Shown here one piece after another: positions 12,010 to 24,784 of a DNA stretch of 64,000 nucleotides; position 1 is the stretch's first letter; every line of letters begins with the position of its first letter. Source of the stretch: Reticulitermes lucifugus (Eukaryota; Arthropoda; Insecta; Blattodea; Rhinotermitidae); NCBI GenBank assembly GCA_026260175.1, contig JAKCWW010000993.1:1-64000 (forward strand). The letters are read 5' to 3'. Both the position numbers and the translations under genes were made by a program. Below the pieces are notes generated by a model. It ran no database searches and was not told the DNA's origin. It was given only the letters and a program-made list of their open reading frames with translations.

Positions 12010-12480
12010 CTCAGAGCAGCATAGTCCTTCTTCAGAAACTAAGATTTTTTGAGCTACTCAAGAAATTCCCAGCATTTTATGGAACATACTCTTTTCACCA
12101 CAGCCCACCACCAATCTTTATTCTGAGCCAGTAAAAAACATCCACATTTATCCAGCGTATGTTATTAAGACTCATTCAAATAGTATAATTTATTCCATCT
12201 TCATTCTGGTCTAGCAAGATAATTGTTTCATTTAGCGTTCCTCTGTGTGTATTTATCTTCTAGCTCAAATGTGCCGCATGCCGCATCCCTCTCATTCTTT
12301 GTGAGTTGATCACCCTAGTAACTTTAGTGAGGCTAGCAAATTATGATAACAACCTTTACACGATTTTCCGTATCTTCCTCATTCATCCTCCCTTTTGGGT
12401 CTAAATATTCTCCTCAACACTGTATTCCCTAACATACTGTCTTGCTTTCTTCCATTAAAATTCGAATCGTGGCATCATGC
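12010..12480 (-). mobile_element. LINE 3' end, antisense copy 3
   Basis: Similarity to 15760-16550 starts at the complement of the 3' UTR box (CAGAGCAGCATAGTCC). It passes a conserved CAAGAAATTCCCAGCATTTT segment and reaches the region complementary to the coding stretch for [10 protein letters not shown] near 12390-12420 (complement TTTGGGTCTAAATATTCTCC). ACTA/ACCA-type tetranucleotide repeats upstream (about 11940-12000) are its antisense 3' tail. The frame is degraded; only ORF2 C-terminus and UTR remain. Confidence 0.75.
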
Positions 12481-12489
12481 TGTACAAAA

Positions 12490-15400
12490 TAGTGGGTTTG
12501 TGTGTTTGGATCATTACGTTTTAGACTGTAGGTGGAAGGACTAAAGACCCTGAACTGAATGGTAAAACATCTCCAGATTTTGCACTGCTAATAACTTCTC
12601 TGTGAACGCAGTTTTTTTGTATTGGCATCGTTTCCAAATATTTGAAATTATGTACATATTCTAAGGTATTATTTACTATGTGTGTTTGTGTTATGATCGT
12701 AAGGCTGTTCTAGCAGAAGGCCTACGTTCTCAGTTCAGTCTAAGTTCAAACCCGATATAAACAAAGCCACGTGTTTTACAAACAATTATTTCCTAGGCGA
12801 AGAAGACAAACGTGAGCCATGAAGTTGTCCCATGTTATGTTATAGTTCTTTTTTGAAAGATTTGTAAGAAACGTGAATATTAAAAGTAAGATAAATTTTT
12901 CCATAACTATACAGCTTGGAAGTATGTGTCAATAATATGCCTTACGTTGTACATGCAGTCTGATCGCAAAATTAACAGCAGGCCGGTGTGGGGTAGCGAA
13001 ACAAAAGCAATAAAAATGTTTGAATGATGGTGAAAAGCGGATCATTTTGAAACATTTTGACAAGTGCTGTGAAGAGTATTTTTGGTTATCAGTGAAGGAC
13101 AGAACAGAAATGCTGTCGGAATGCACTGATACTTCGTGTCCCGTCAATGCACGGAAAAATGTAGACTAAGAATTTACACAACATCCTGCTATATGAACTT
13201 GAATCTTACAAGTTTGGTGTGCAGTAACGTGAAGTTCACCGAACAGGTAATAAGAATCTGTATACAATATTTGTTTCAGCCAATTGCACATATAATTATA
13301 AATAACTAGGTATTATTATGTTACCTTCCGCCTGCATGTTGCGGTCAATGAAGGCCATCTTCGGGGAAACTTCTTACAAACGTTTCAAGAAAACATAACG
13401 TTACCGAAGTGCGTAATCTTGTTGACAGGGTATTATGGGTTGTCGCGTTTGAAAGCTGGAAAAATGCTGTCGGACACATCATAAGGGAAGAACTGAGGAA
13501 GTGGGTATTGGGTAGTGTCACTGACATTGTCAGAGACGAAGCGGACCAACTTCTATCCAGCACTGAGTGCGGGATGGAAAAAGCGGTCTACAATGTGTCA
13601 GGTCTCAGAAAAACCTTTGTTGGTATATTGGTTTTAAATTTGCCTAATAATTGAAGTTTCAATTCTTCTGATAGGCCTATGTTATGACTTGTCGAGTGGC
13701 GAACAACTTCTACTTACGGTTTGCAGTCGATAAGACGTAGTGTCCCAAAATCAACACTGCTGTAAGAATCTCACATCGTTCAGTGCATAATTATTGTGTC
13801 TGAATAGGGAAGGGATATGTCCATATACGAAATTACACTACAGAATTGACCGTTCTCTGCAAGACCCAATCTCCCAATGTGTATTAACTGCAGGACATTC
13901 ATGCCATTTGCTCTTTGTAGCTTTGTATATGCTAGGATTTAAACTACAATACAGAAAATTAGACTTTTAGATGACAGGTGAGAAACTGAGTTGGGTCATC
14001 GATTATCCTGTGACTTTTTCGTGGTCTTCCTCATTCTCTCTAGGCACGTGCCTAGATAATGCCACAATTATGTGTCGACAGTTTTCCAGTTGTTTTCCAT
14101 CCACCAGTCATTCTACCGTTCGATGCTGCATAGTCCATCTTACTAAAACGCTGTAAAATATATTACACAGAAAAAGGCATGTTCCATTACCAATAAACAG
14201 AAGAAATAAGGAAGTTTTACAGTAGGAGAGCAAATAGTTAATGATTTTACATTTATTCCGGATTTATAGAACCCTATTTTGGCAGAGCTCTGCGCATTCT
14301 GAAACATGTCGATTTTAAAAGACCATGACTGATGACGTTACACATCATACCTGCTCTCGATTCATTACGGTCTTGTCCAGTTCTTTGCTGTATAAGGTAC
14401 GTAGAAGTTGCTGTGTCGTAAATACCAAGAAATATTTAATAACGTGCTTTCAGGAAGCATACATTTTTATGGCACAGTGCATAAACATATTTACAAATTT
14501 ACAGAATTTTTATATTCTTGGTTAAGCATGAGGTTAATATTTACTTAATTGAATGTAAAATGTTTCGAATTTTGTGTTTCTATCGGTGTTAAGATATTTA
14601 CGGTGTGTGGTTTGTGCAGTGTGATATTTGTAGTGTCATTAGCATAGTAGCGATATGTTTTTGGTTATTCAATAACGACACATCAAGGATAAAGACATAT
14701 GGAAAGTAGCTGATACTGCATTTGGAAAATTATATTTACGCTAAAAGGTCATCTCCATTACTTCATAAGATTTTGTCTTTCTAAAAAGAAAGAGGAGGTA
14801 AAAATTAGGTATATATTATCTTGAATATTCTTTTACTTGTACGATAAATTTGTAATTTTAAATACTGTAATTAGAGAACATTTGAACTATGACAGAGTTG
14901 ATAAAATTGAAAAATTGTTTATTTTAAATGCTCGTTTGAGAAGGTATTGAGAATTGATCACACGAAATAGAAGATAGACAACTTAACTGAAGAATACTTG
15001 TATAAAATCCCCCTTTGAGTTTCGTTGTAGCTTAATTAGATTAAAGTTTCCTGAACGTAAACAAAACACGGGAATCCTTTGAAATGTTGTTAGACTAGCA
15101 GAACGGAGGAGGGCTGTAATTAAAGCCGTGAATACTGCTGTAGTTTCTGCCTCATACAGCTCCTATCCGTGCTTCCATTCTTAACTCTAATATACATTAA
15201 AGTCTAAGAATGAAAAGTTACAAATTACTGTAATAGAAATGGTTTATTTTAGCATCAGCTAAGAAAGTGGATTATATCAAGAGCCCTGACCCCTGAGTTT
15301 TATATGTAATTTGTGTTGAACTTAATGAAATTCCAAGGCAATTCACTACCCTCGAAGTTATGGGACGAGAAAGTTCTCCTAGTTTTTAGCGTGAGCGAAT

Positions 15401-15755
15401 TTGATTATTCAGTTTTTTCACAGAATATTTTGGGTTTTGCAACAATGGGTACACAGCTTTCCGCTTGTACATTTTTAAGTTCTGCTATCTGGTGCATGAT
15501 GGGAAAGTCTGCCTAAATGTTACATGGAAACTGAACCAAGTATTTAAGTCTCTTAATTCGTTGTTTTTCAGATGTCTCCATTATCAAATACTTCTGGTAC
15601 TTATAAATAATCATTCTCTTGCGTAGTATCGAAAGGATTAAGCTTATTCAGTACCTTAGTGGGTAATAAATTCATACTCTTTGTTCATTAAGCGTAATGT
15701 AACGTAACAATTATACATCCACACTTTAGAAATAGTTTTTTCTGTCCTATATTTC
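12490..15755. other. Unrecognised stretch
   Basis: No gene, transposon or RNA is recognised. An ORF at 13409-13654 (plus) has a protein-like composition (ESWKNAVGH.IREELRKWVLG) but no family I can name and no convincing splice sites. It may be part of an unrecognised old transposon. Confidence 0.35.
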
Positions 15756-15759
15756 AATT

Positions 15760-16550
15760 AAGGAGATTGGTCTAGAAGTGAGAGCGGAGAAAACTAATGC
15801 ATGGTCATGTCTCGAGATCAGAATGCAGGGCAAAATCACGACATGAAGATAGATAATAAACATTTGAAAGGGTAGAACATTTCAAATATTTGGGGAAAAC
15901 CCTAACAAATTAAAATTCAATTTATAAAGAAATCAAGAGCAGATTGAAGGGAGGGAATTCAGGATCTTGTCTTCCAGTTTGCTGTCCAAAAATACAAAGA
16001 TTAAGATATACAGAATTATAATTCTGCCTGTTGTTTTGTATGGGTGTGAAACGTGATCGCTCACATTAAGGGAGGAACATAGGCTGAGATTGTTCGAGAA
16101 TAGGGTGCTGAGGAGGATATTTGGGCCTAAGAGGAACGAGGGAAGAGGGGAATGGAGAAGACTACAAAACGAGTAACTTAATGATCTGTACTCATCACCA
16201 AATATTATTTGGGTGAACAAATCAAGAAGATTGAGGTGGGCGGGGCATGTAGCACATATGGGGGAGGGGAGAGGTGCGTACAAGAATGTGGTGGGTAGAC
16301 CTGGGGGAAGGAGACACTCGGAAGACCTACGCGTAGATGGGAGGATAATATTAAATTAGATCTTTAAGGCGTGGGATGGAGAGGCAGGCGCTGATTGATG
16401 TGGCTCAGGATAGGGACAGGTGGCGGGCTCTTGTGAATGCGGTAATGAACCTTCGGGTTCAATAAAATGAGGGGAATTTTTTGACTAGCTGAGGACCTGT
16501 TAGCTTCTCAAGAAGGGCTCTGCTCCATGGAATTAGTTAGTTAGTTAGTT
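15760..16550 (+). mobile_element. LINE 3' end, best copy, sense
   Basis: Translation across frames gives, in order, FKYLGKTLTN, the type LPVV(L)YG(C)E stretch near 16025-16045, [15 protein letters not shown]-like near 16080-16125, RLRWAGHVA-like near 16210-16250, and QDRDRWRALVNAVMNLRVQ followed by a stop near 16405-16465. The 3' UTR ends CTCTGCTCCATGG and then a (TTAG)n run at 16530-16560. This is the C-terminus of a reverse transcriptase ORF from a non-LTR retrotransposon, probably RTE-like, though the clade is uncertain. Several stops and frameshifts make it inactive, and it lacks the reverse transcriptase catalytic core, so it is 5' truncated. It is the reference for the antisense copies in this window. 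Confidence 0.85.
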
Positions 16551-16889
16551 AATTATTTAGTTATATTGCAGTTACCTTTCTCTTATGTTAAACTGTCATC
16601 ACGGAACCTCTTATCTAGCTGTTTAGATTTCGATTATACATGACATTTCTGTAGCTATGCATCTTATATCCTTAGTATTTTATACAATACATTCAGTTTT
16701 GCTACACAATAATCAACATATTAACCATGAGTTTTTTAGTAGGAAAGCTGGTATTAGCAACCTTACTGCAAATAGCAATTATGTTAACTAGCGCAACACT
16801 GCGCACACTAAGATCTCATGTACTAAAGACTCAACAAATCTGGAAAGTTCTCATGAATTGTTGGGACAATTTTATACAGTAATATAAAA

Positions 16890-16893
<4 letters not shown>

Positions 16894-16925
<32 letters not shown>
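16894..16925. repeat. (TA)n microsatellite
   Basis: Sixteen TA units, followed by a CAGCAG/CAACAA-rich stretch to about 17020. Visible directly. Confidence 0.9.
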
Positions 16926-16928
<3 letters not shown>

Positions 16929-17879
16929 AAAGCGAAGATCAACAGCAGCAGCTGCAGCAGTAGTAAAAAATAAACAATAAAACGACAAAGACAACAACAA
17001 TAACAAGAACAGCAGCAACATAAAGAAAGGTATAAATATGAAAAAAAGCAGCTTCGCACTCAGATGAGAGTGGATGGAGCTTAAGGCACCTTCCCCAGTT
17101 CAGTTTCTGTGCATGGAGCATACGATCGTACAAAAAATTTACTTTCCCCTCAGTGTACTAATATATTAATTCAAGTGGTCGGCTTATAGAAGGATGAAAA
17201 AAATTCTGTAAAGCTAAATTTCAAGTCTGTGTTAGTATTAAGATGCTCAGTACGTAAAAGAATAAGAAAGAGTAATAAATATATCTCGGAGTTAGAATGA
17301 AGGATTTAACGATCTGGTTCTGAAATATTTAGGTCGGTGTGTATAATTTTAAATCTGCCTGTGATCATGAAATCTCTGTGTTTTAAGCAATTTCAAGTTA
17401 AAAATATAAACGTTGATGCCATAAATGAGAGATTGCACATTATTTTGCCGAAAGGTTTAATAGTTTTTGCAATGTAACTACTTATATGAAATCAATAGCA
17501 CATATTTATTACCATCAGCTTAACATAGTGAATGCTCCTAAAATGCGCGAACGACATTCGAATTAGGTCCGACGTACCAAAAGAATGAAAATATTTTACA
17601 TGATGATCGGTCGCGAAATGCTTCCTTTCCAAGTTAGAAATTTTTCCTCGATACGCCTAGAAAAAAGCATGCTGTGATAGCAGAAAACCAAAGATACAGT
17701 AATGCACACGTACTGGCCTACTCTAGAGTAGGCTGCCAGCACGTTAGTACCACTTTCAGTTGGTGGGTTCTCTCATTCGCCCTTTGTGTAGTCATAGCGC
17801 TGCAAAACGATATACTTTATGCCAGAGGTTATAGCAGCAATATGCTAACCCCGATTTCCCTTCTTTGATGCTGTTTAAG

Positions 17880-18482
17880 GTCGAGGAACGTTTCACCAGA
17901 GATGGAATCGTGGATTCCACAACCGTCGTCTGTGGACTGAAGAGAATTGTTACGGAATTGTTTATCACATTATCTGCAACATCTGTCCATGTACATTTGG
18001 ACCGGCATTATTTGTGACTTTATTGAAACATAATGTACGTACTTTCACCCCGTCGCAAGGGGACAAATTACACAGCCTTGCTGGAAAACCACCTGCGTGT
18101 GTTGCTCGTAGTTGTCCCATTGATGATCCAACAAACCATATGTTTTATGCACGACAGAGGTCCTTTTATTCTACACTCGCTGCTCTCCAGTTTCTGAATC
18201 GTATTATTTATCCTGATCCTTGGATACGTGGAGATGGACTGACTACATGGCCTCTGCAGTTCCTGACAAAAATCCACTGGATTTTTATTTGTGGGAACAT
18301 ATAAAATCTCTGGTGTATTCATTCCCATCCTTAAGCGGGGAGAATCTCTGTGAACGCATTTTGGCAGGCTGCGAGACCATTGGCAATATGCCAGAAATTT
18401 TAGGTATAAACTAGAGTCAATGCGACGATTCACTGGTGCTTGCATCCACGATGAACGTGGGCACTTGGAATACTTCCGATGA
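17880..18482 (+). mobile_element. Mariner/IS630-type transposase, broken copy
   Basis: Across three frames the sequence encodes, in order, EERFTRDGI, then a VPL.IQQ...MHDRGP stretch equivalent to the second catalytic Asp box (MHDGAPAHF), then DPWIRGDGLTTWP, then NPLDFYLWEHIKSLVY with the third Asp-region box, and finally a tail like ESMRRFTGACI..ERGHLEYFR ending at the stop at 18480-18482. This is the C-terminal two thirds of a DDE/D transposase of the same family as 2940-3330. At least three frame changes and several stops show it is dead. Weak similarity to the helix-turn-helix linker may extend upstream to about 17650. Terminal repeats were not identified. A 234-codon frame on the opposite strand (18068-18772) is only its antisense shadow. 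Confidence 0.85.
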
Positions 18483-18489
18483 AACACAA

Positions 18490-21305
18490 GCCTCTGAAGT
18501 TTGAAAACCCTTTGATACTTGTTTGCATTTGACGTACGTAAGTATTTCTTGTATTTGTTTCTGCTTTTCTTAGCACCAATGTTAAGTAAAAGTTTTGGAT
18601 TTAAATAATGATTTATGACAAATAGTTGCCTCGAAAAATCTTTTACCATGATGAGTAATGCTTCTAAAATATTCCGAAATAACTCCGAAAGGAAGCATTT
18701 CCGAACCCAAGTCCGTATACAATGTGCACAATCTTTTGGGATGATGGACGTTAACCTGACGTTTTGAGGCACAATTTAAGGAAAAGCAATATAAATAAGT
18801 TTATGAATAACGCACTGTGATTTTGATATACTGCATTGTTAGGCTTAGATGTAAACGTGGTGTGCGGTTTATTACATTTATGTTATATTCAACATTCAAA
18901 AATTAAATTACTTCATTAAAATTTCATTCTAAGATAGATGCAAGAACGTTTGACTAAATTTGTGTCTATTTTTCTAACCATTAACTATATTTGATGATGG
19001 GACTACATTCATCTGTCTTCATTTTTAGATTCTTATCACCAGTTACATTTTTCACGTGAAATAGTAGGAACCACATAACTCAGCAGAGGTAGCAGAGGTG
19101 TCGGAATTGGCTCTCAGGCCCACCTAGCCCCCAAATGGTGGATGTGCATGCCGTCCTTCAGGGACGAAGTGCACGATGTGTGAAACCGCGCAGTAAACTG
19201 CACGTAGTTCCGAGATTAAGAGTGCGTACTGCTCCATACATGTCTGCACGGAGCAGTTTTTACCTAAGGAAATATTTATGTCTTTTAAGTGTCAGATATG
19301 TTAGGTCATATTATTTACGTGTAGCCCATGAAATATAATATTGCATACTTATGAATTTAACTAAGTCACAAAAAGCAACTTACTCGGTAAGGTGGAATCC
19401 TCTTTTTGTTCAAAATTTTCCGGGTTCCATTTTTGTTCCAAGCTAAGGTTTTCATGCCTTTCCTAACTTTCTTCGACTGAATATATTACGTAACACAGTT
19501 ACAATGCCCTCAAGTAGCCAAATACGGAATCTTCAAATCCGTCTACACTAATATCTATATGATTAACTTTCCACTCCACTTTATATAAGCCATAATCCGT
19601 GCATTATTGTATATGTTTCCATTCCACGCTGCAATACCGACACTGACTTACGTAGAGCTACAGCTCTTGTGCCCGTGGTTTATATATACGAGATAGGTTT
19701 ATAGTAAGTATATGGTCATTGCATGCATTATTCCGTAAATTTATTGGGAACAAGAGGACTCAATAGAAAACAATATGTAGGGAAATTGTGTTCTCATAGT
19801 ACCCAAGGATACGTTAATGGATTGCACAATAGTAGAAGGACGCACGACAGATTTAGAGGGCAAACTCTGACGAGGATTTTGAATACCACTTGACACTACC
19901 ACACTTCGCAGAGACCTGAACAATTACACAATAGACATCTGAAAGAAGAGCTTAGGTGGATAGGGTACTCTGCACGTACTTGACATGTAAGTGGACCCAT
20001 TGTTTTTGGATTAAATCCTACAAATACTGTAGGAAACATGTTACTGTTGACTAGCGAGAAACGACGCAGAACACTTATTTACGCCTTATGTAATTCCAAA
20101 AACTCTACCCCTAACTTAATTGACAATAGGAATATTCGTAAAGTAGGTGTGTGCGTCAGTTTTCCGCCAAAGGTCTCGCGATCTCATTAAATGGCATTAA
20201 CATTAACTTCACTGCCACTTCAGTACATGTAATATTGTCATCACAAAATATGTTTACATTATACTTCTTATGTTTTGTAGTTTTTAATACAGTAATCAAC
20301 ATAACCGTATTAAGAATGTAAAGATTGTCTCTGTGCAGGCGTAGAGGTATATGAGGGAGTGGATGTAAAACTCCGCTTAATCTTACCTCGGAACTAAGTG
20401 GAAGAATTTTTATATATGGGATCCAAAGCCGGTATAGGCCTAAACGGTTTCCCCGCCGGAAATTTGAATACGAATTCTCGGTCAACCGCCCGTGGCCTAG
20501 TCGGTGTCCGAAAAAGCCATCTCGGCTACATTGCCAGGCTAATAAGAGTTACAGTGTTAATGGAAGCGAGCAATCCATGCACTACAGACGTAAAAAAACA
20601 CGTTTTATATTTTTTGATTGAGATTATTTTTCTCGAAAGTTTACATTATATCATTTTGAATACATTACGTATTTTACTAAACTAAGAGGCATACAAATTC
20701 CATAACAAAACTTGTTTGCGGAAAATTTGTAAATTGTAACATCAAATTTCTATTCCATTTTTGCATTTGAATGTTTTTCATGAATCAGGTGTCAGAAATT
20801 CCTCCCTATCATTGGGGACCATGACAAAGGACTGCTGGGAGGGATATTGTAATGCAAATCGTTCGCCATATTTATCGTCAGTACAACTGCATCATTAATT
20901 CATATTTCATATATTTTACATGACAGTAATCTCATTTGAATGTGCAAGTTACGGGAATATGTGACCAGTTCTACAAATAAGAAACGTGCATTATCTGTGA
21001 ATGTAATTTTTATCTTGCGCCATACCAATTTCATCATCAATTTTAACACGATCATCAATTTCAAAACTTAGGGCCAGTGACTTGTTTCTATTCCTTCAAT
21101 ACACGCCGTTATTTATCTCCGTGCTTTTTTTCCTTTTTTCAGTGTGTTTCAAATGTTTACGTCTCTAGTCCGAAACAATATGCAGTTTTATTATTATGCG
21201 ATTTTTCTCTAAAGCTTAACCCCTTATTCCTTAATGCAATCGTGCAACTAGCATCAGCAACTTCACTCTTTCTGTTATTGGCCTAGATGTGCCTAACGTG
21301 TGCTT
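18490..21305. other. Unrecognised stretch
   Basis: Nothing nameable was found. A moderately GC-rich patch at 19085-19260 and another at 20415-20560 may be fragments of unknown repeats. There is no supported ORF. Confidence 0.4.
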
Positions 21306-21309
21306 CTCA

Positions 21310-21490
21310 ACAGATACATTTAGATTGGACAAATAAGGTATAATATAATTGGAAGCACATGTGGCATGCATGGGGAGGGAAAATGCTGGCACAAGTTCAG
21401 GTGGTAAGCATGAAAGGAAAATACAGCTTCATTGACCTAAGCGTAAATGGGAAAATAACGTACTGAAAATCATAAAGGCTGCATTTATCA
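21310..21490 (+). mobile_element. Degenerate LINE 3' fragment
   Basis: The order GGACAAATAAGGTATAATAT, CATGTGGCATGCATGGGGAG, then GTGGTAAGCATGAAAGGAAA and AAATGGGAAAATAA parallels the sense LINE copy at 16200-16350, which encodes the RLRWAGHVA...GKPEG..GRPR..W.DNI region. Identity is low and the frame is lost. It is one of the oldest copies in the window. Confidence 0.5.
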
Positions 21491-21499
21491 GGCTCTTTG

Positions 21500-22880
21500 T
21501 GTGTGTCTTTGGTGGGATACTCCGAAAATACTCATGGGCTTAATGTTCTACTGGAGGTGAAAATATTTTTACCAACGGATCTGTTTAATCACACACTTGG
21601 AGCGAATCATTAGAAACCGCGTAGTCGTTGGCATTGAAATTTACTCCAAGGAAGTCTTCTTTACATAATAGCTGACGTGTAGTTAACAAGAATGAGATTA
21701 ACAGTATACACGACTAGAAGATGTGCACACTGTTTCCCTTCTAATTAAATTTCAAACTACTCTGTGGGTTTATACATAATTACTGGGTTCAGAGGCTAAG
21801 CAAATGAACTAGTAAGCCTTTTTTATTAAGGAAATTAACGGATAAAGGATAAAGGAATAACCTTGCTGATCACTTTTGTTCAAAATTCAGCTTCTTCTAT
21901 AACTTTGGAAAACCACTTCTCTCTTCCGTTAAAATCCATTATATTCCATTACAGAATTCGATTTAGTTTCAGATTGTTTCTATAATTACTGCTGCAAAGG
22001 GACTTGAGCTAAGTTGGCTCTGCTCTCTCCTTTCTTGGCTTCGGCCATCGGATGCAGTAGCAGCAGTGGCGCACTGAGCGCTCAAGTGGGAGGCAGGAAT
22101 CGATGGGCGCATTCACTTAAAGCCACCTTACCGCAATGAGAAGAAAGTTTTGAGCTGAGTGAGTAAAAACTAACTCTCCTTGTCTGTCTCTGGAGGAAAA
22201 AGTAAACCTTAGGGGATATGTCTCCCTTAACCCTAACCCCAGCCCATTTCCAGCACTTCACTTTAGAAATGCACAACAACAGATTAGAATGAAAACGAGT
22301 TCAGTTCACCACAATTCTCGAGAGAGTTAAGAACGCTGGTTACACACATTTATTTCTAAAAACGACGCAAAAGAGAAAACTGTAAGCACAGTTCTCTGAA
22401 ACAGGTCCCGTTTGTTTACAAATCCTCCTTGAACATTACGGTGTTTCATTAACTCTTTTAGGCATAACGTTCTTGTAAGGGTATTTAAAAATTTATCCTA
22501 CCTCACAGAAAACAGGCAGCGTCTCCATCCTAAATACCAGTCGGTTAATACGCGGTAGAGGAAGAGTCACTCTTTACCACACTTGGAAGTAAAGTTTAAT
22601 GATAAACGAGAGCATAAGAAATGCAACTAAATGAAAATAAGAATTTTGCAAAAAAAATATAACACATACGAAAACTGCTATAGACGACGCAGAAAGAACA
22701 ATAACGTATAATGTGTAAATTTATATTGACAAGTTCACATTATTGCATTTTAGAAATAAAATAATTTTAATACTTTGTATTTTACTTCCAGTCTTTAAAA
22801 CCAAATCACTTTCGATTTAAAGTATTAGTGGCTAATCTAAAAAGGGTTACGCTCCAAAAAATGGTCTAAGAAAGTTTATA
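21500..22880. other. Unrecognised stretch
   Basis: No gene or named repeat. A short GC-richer patch at 22010-22110 has no recognised content. Confidence 0.4.
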
Positions 22881-22946
22881 TTTCTTATTTTTAAACCAAC
22901 AAATGCACACACAACATATACAATCGTCTAGTTTCTATACATCAAT

Positions 22947-22988
22947 CCTCCGACAGGTTTCGATGCTACAGCACCATCCTCATGAAGT
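22947..22988 (-). other. Hammerhead-like hairpin motif, left arm
   Basis: Minus-strand order: CTTC, ATGAGGA, T, GGTGC, TGTA, GCATC, GAAAC, CT, GTC, GGAG. GGTGC pairs with GCATC (one G-U) and CTTC with GGAG (one G-U), giving the three-way layout of a hammerhead core, with A instead of C at the first core base and one extra base before stem II. Confidence 0.4.
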
Positions 22989-23206
22989 TAATATACAAAG
23001 TCCTCTAAAAACCTGTTATAATACAGAAATTACATTCGTAATAACTGTATATAGCTTCACACGCCTAAGTTCTGTACGCAGGTTAATAGTTTATATGATC
23101 AATAATACATCGAAATGGTTGTACACATTACATTATCATCTTCTAATTTGTGTATAAAACAGTTCGACTATAGGTTTTGTAAAAATCTGCTACTACGATA
23201 AAATAG

Positions 23207-23447
23207 TCGTGGGTCTACGGCCGCTCGCTGTTGGGATTGCGGGTCCGAATCCCACCGGGGGGATGGATGTCTGCCTCTTGTGATTGTTGAGTGTGTCAGG
23301 TATAGGTTTCTGCGTCGGGCTTATCACTTGTCCAGAGGAGTCCTACCAAGGGTGGTGTGTCTGGGTGTAATCGTGAAGCCTCTATCATAAGGAGGCCCTG
23401 GCTCAATATGGGCTGTTGCGCCATGGGTAAAAAACTACAATAAATTT
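23207..23447 (+). mobile_element. tRNA-derived SINE, 5' truncated
   Basis: The body contains a pol III B-box-like string GGTCCGAATCC near 23244-23255 and a 3' segment GGAGGCCCTGGCTCAATATG followed by an A-rich tail. The same 3' segment occurs in the copy at 63514-63694. The A-box part present in that copy is missing here, so the element is 5' truncated. It is flanked by the 7-bp duplication AAAATAG at 23200-23206 and 23448-23454, which places the insertion exactly in the loop of the surrounding foldback. Confidence 0.85.
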
Positions 23448-23636
23448 AAAATAGCAGATTTTAACAAAACGTTTTTTCCAACTGTTTTTACACTAAATTG
23501 GAAGTCGATAATATAATGTGTAACAACCATTTTTATGTAATATTGATCATATAAACTATTAACCTGCAAAGCCTTATACAATCATTACGAATGTAATTTG
23601 TATATTTTAAGTAGTTTTTAGGGGACTTGATATATT

Positions 23637-23680
23637 ATCTACATGAGAATGGTGTTATACCGCCGAAATATGTCGGAGGA
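23637..23680 (+). other. Hammerhead-like hairpin motif, right arm
   Basis: Mirror copy of the left-arm motif: ATGAGAA, T, GGTG, TTATAC, CGCC, GAAAT, AT, GTC, GGAGG. The stem II bases differ from the left copy (GGTG/CGCC against GGTGC/GCATC), yet pairing is kept. Confidence 0.4.
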
Positions 23681-23739
23681 TTTACAGAAGCTATAGGATT
23701 GTCTATGCTGTGTATGTATTTCTTGGTTTAATAATAAAA

Positions 23740-24780
23740 AATGTAAAGTATATTAAAATGCACGGAACAAACAATTGAAAATCGTCTAAGACACTGAATA
23801 TGTTTGACTGCACAGATAACAGGTCTTATTAGTCTGCTAGATGGCTGTTCATTGCCTGATTCAAGCAATGCAACTGTATGTTCTTGAGTGTAAAATTATT
23901 AGCCACAACTTGGCCTGGCAAATTTTTATCGAGAAATAGGCTAGATAAATTTTGCCAGCTGATAATGCTCTTTACCAAAATCCTTGTTTTAGGCACGTCG
24001 TATGCACCTTACAGTCTGAAGTCTTAACATTGGACAACTACGTCGAATGGCTAATAAATTCGCCTCTACAGTGGCTACCATTCTGGTAGGATTCTTGATG
24101 GGAAGATTTAATCTGTACACAGCGGAATTTCTAAGTACATACTGTTGGACTGTTTGCGAAGAAAAATATTCAAACAAGTATCTTACGATTATTTACCAAA
24201 CAGACTATACAAGTCCTTACAGCTCTATAAAGTCTTAACACTCTTCAATGTGGTAGCATTTGCTGTACAGAATTGCTAGCCCGCCACCTAATGCCCTAGC
24301 TCGAGACAGCTCTTCACCTGTTGTCCACAACTGCTTATTCAGTATAATTTCAGCTACCCTCATTGCCAGGACGACAGCTTCACCGACCGCATTCATAGGA
24401 CTTAATATTGCAAGGAAGCTTTTGTTAGTTCGTGTCGTATTTATTTCCTGCATATTCAATCTTACAAGAAACTGCATTTACGGTGCTGCACATGTCGCTC
24501 CACAATCAATAAAAGCAGAAGATATGGTGATATCATCCTTATCTGTGTGAAGTATGATGCTGCATTTAGTACGTTCGTTTAAAGGAAGAATAACTGTTGT
24601 TTACACTGCATACGTTAATTGCTGTAATGATGTCAAAATAGAACATTCAAGGATCGCTGCATTGTCCGCCCTCATGTATTCTATTCTATTCTAATCCTAT
24701 AAACTTTAAAAATAATATTTTGTAATATTCTAGCGATGGTATATCACATCAAATTTCATTAATTTTATGGTCTTTCCCAC
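23740..24780. other. Unrecognised stretch
   Basis: A 96-codon frame (24260-24550) lies antisense to an 80-codon one. Neither has a known motif. No repeat was recognised. Confidence 0.4.
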
Positions 24781-24784
24781 CGTA

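Larger units (their letters stand above)
22885..23736. mobile_element. Long foldback element with a SINE in its apex
   Basis: The left arm 22885-23193 and right arm 23454-23736 are imperfect reverse complements over almost their whole length of about 300 bases. Shared blocks include AAACCAA at the tips, AATCCTCCGACA, CCTCTAAAAAC/CCCCTAAAAAC, AAATTACATTCGTAAT and GCAGGTTAATAGTTTATATG. The apex reads AAAATCTGCTA...TAGCAGATTTT once the SINE insertion (23207-23447) is ignored. There is no coding capacity. Each arm carries a hammerhead-like motif (22947-22988 minus, 23637-23680 plus). It is a non-autonomous foldback; relation to Penelope-like elements is possible but unproven. Confidence 0.85.

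Noticed and set aside
13409-13654. Protein-like plus-strand ORF
   Set aside because: No recognised family, overlapped by an equally long minus frame, and no convincing splice or start context.
16823-17133. Hydrophobic Cys-rich minus ORFs resembling a membrane protein
   Set aside because: They are translations of microsatellite and CAG/CAA-rich simple sequence.
18068-18772. 234-codon minus-strand ORF, the longest in the window
   Set aside because: It is antisense to a clear but broken mariner-type transposase and has no motif of its own, so the open frame is a shadow.
24260-24550. 96-codon plus ORF with overlapping 80-codon minus ORF
   Set aside because: Mutually antisense open frames without motif; no support for either.
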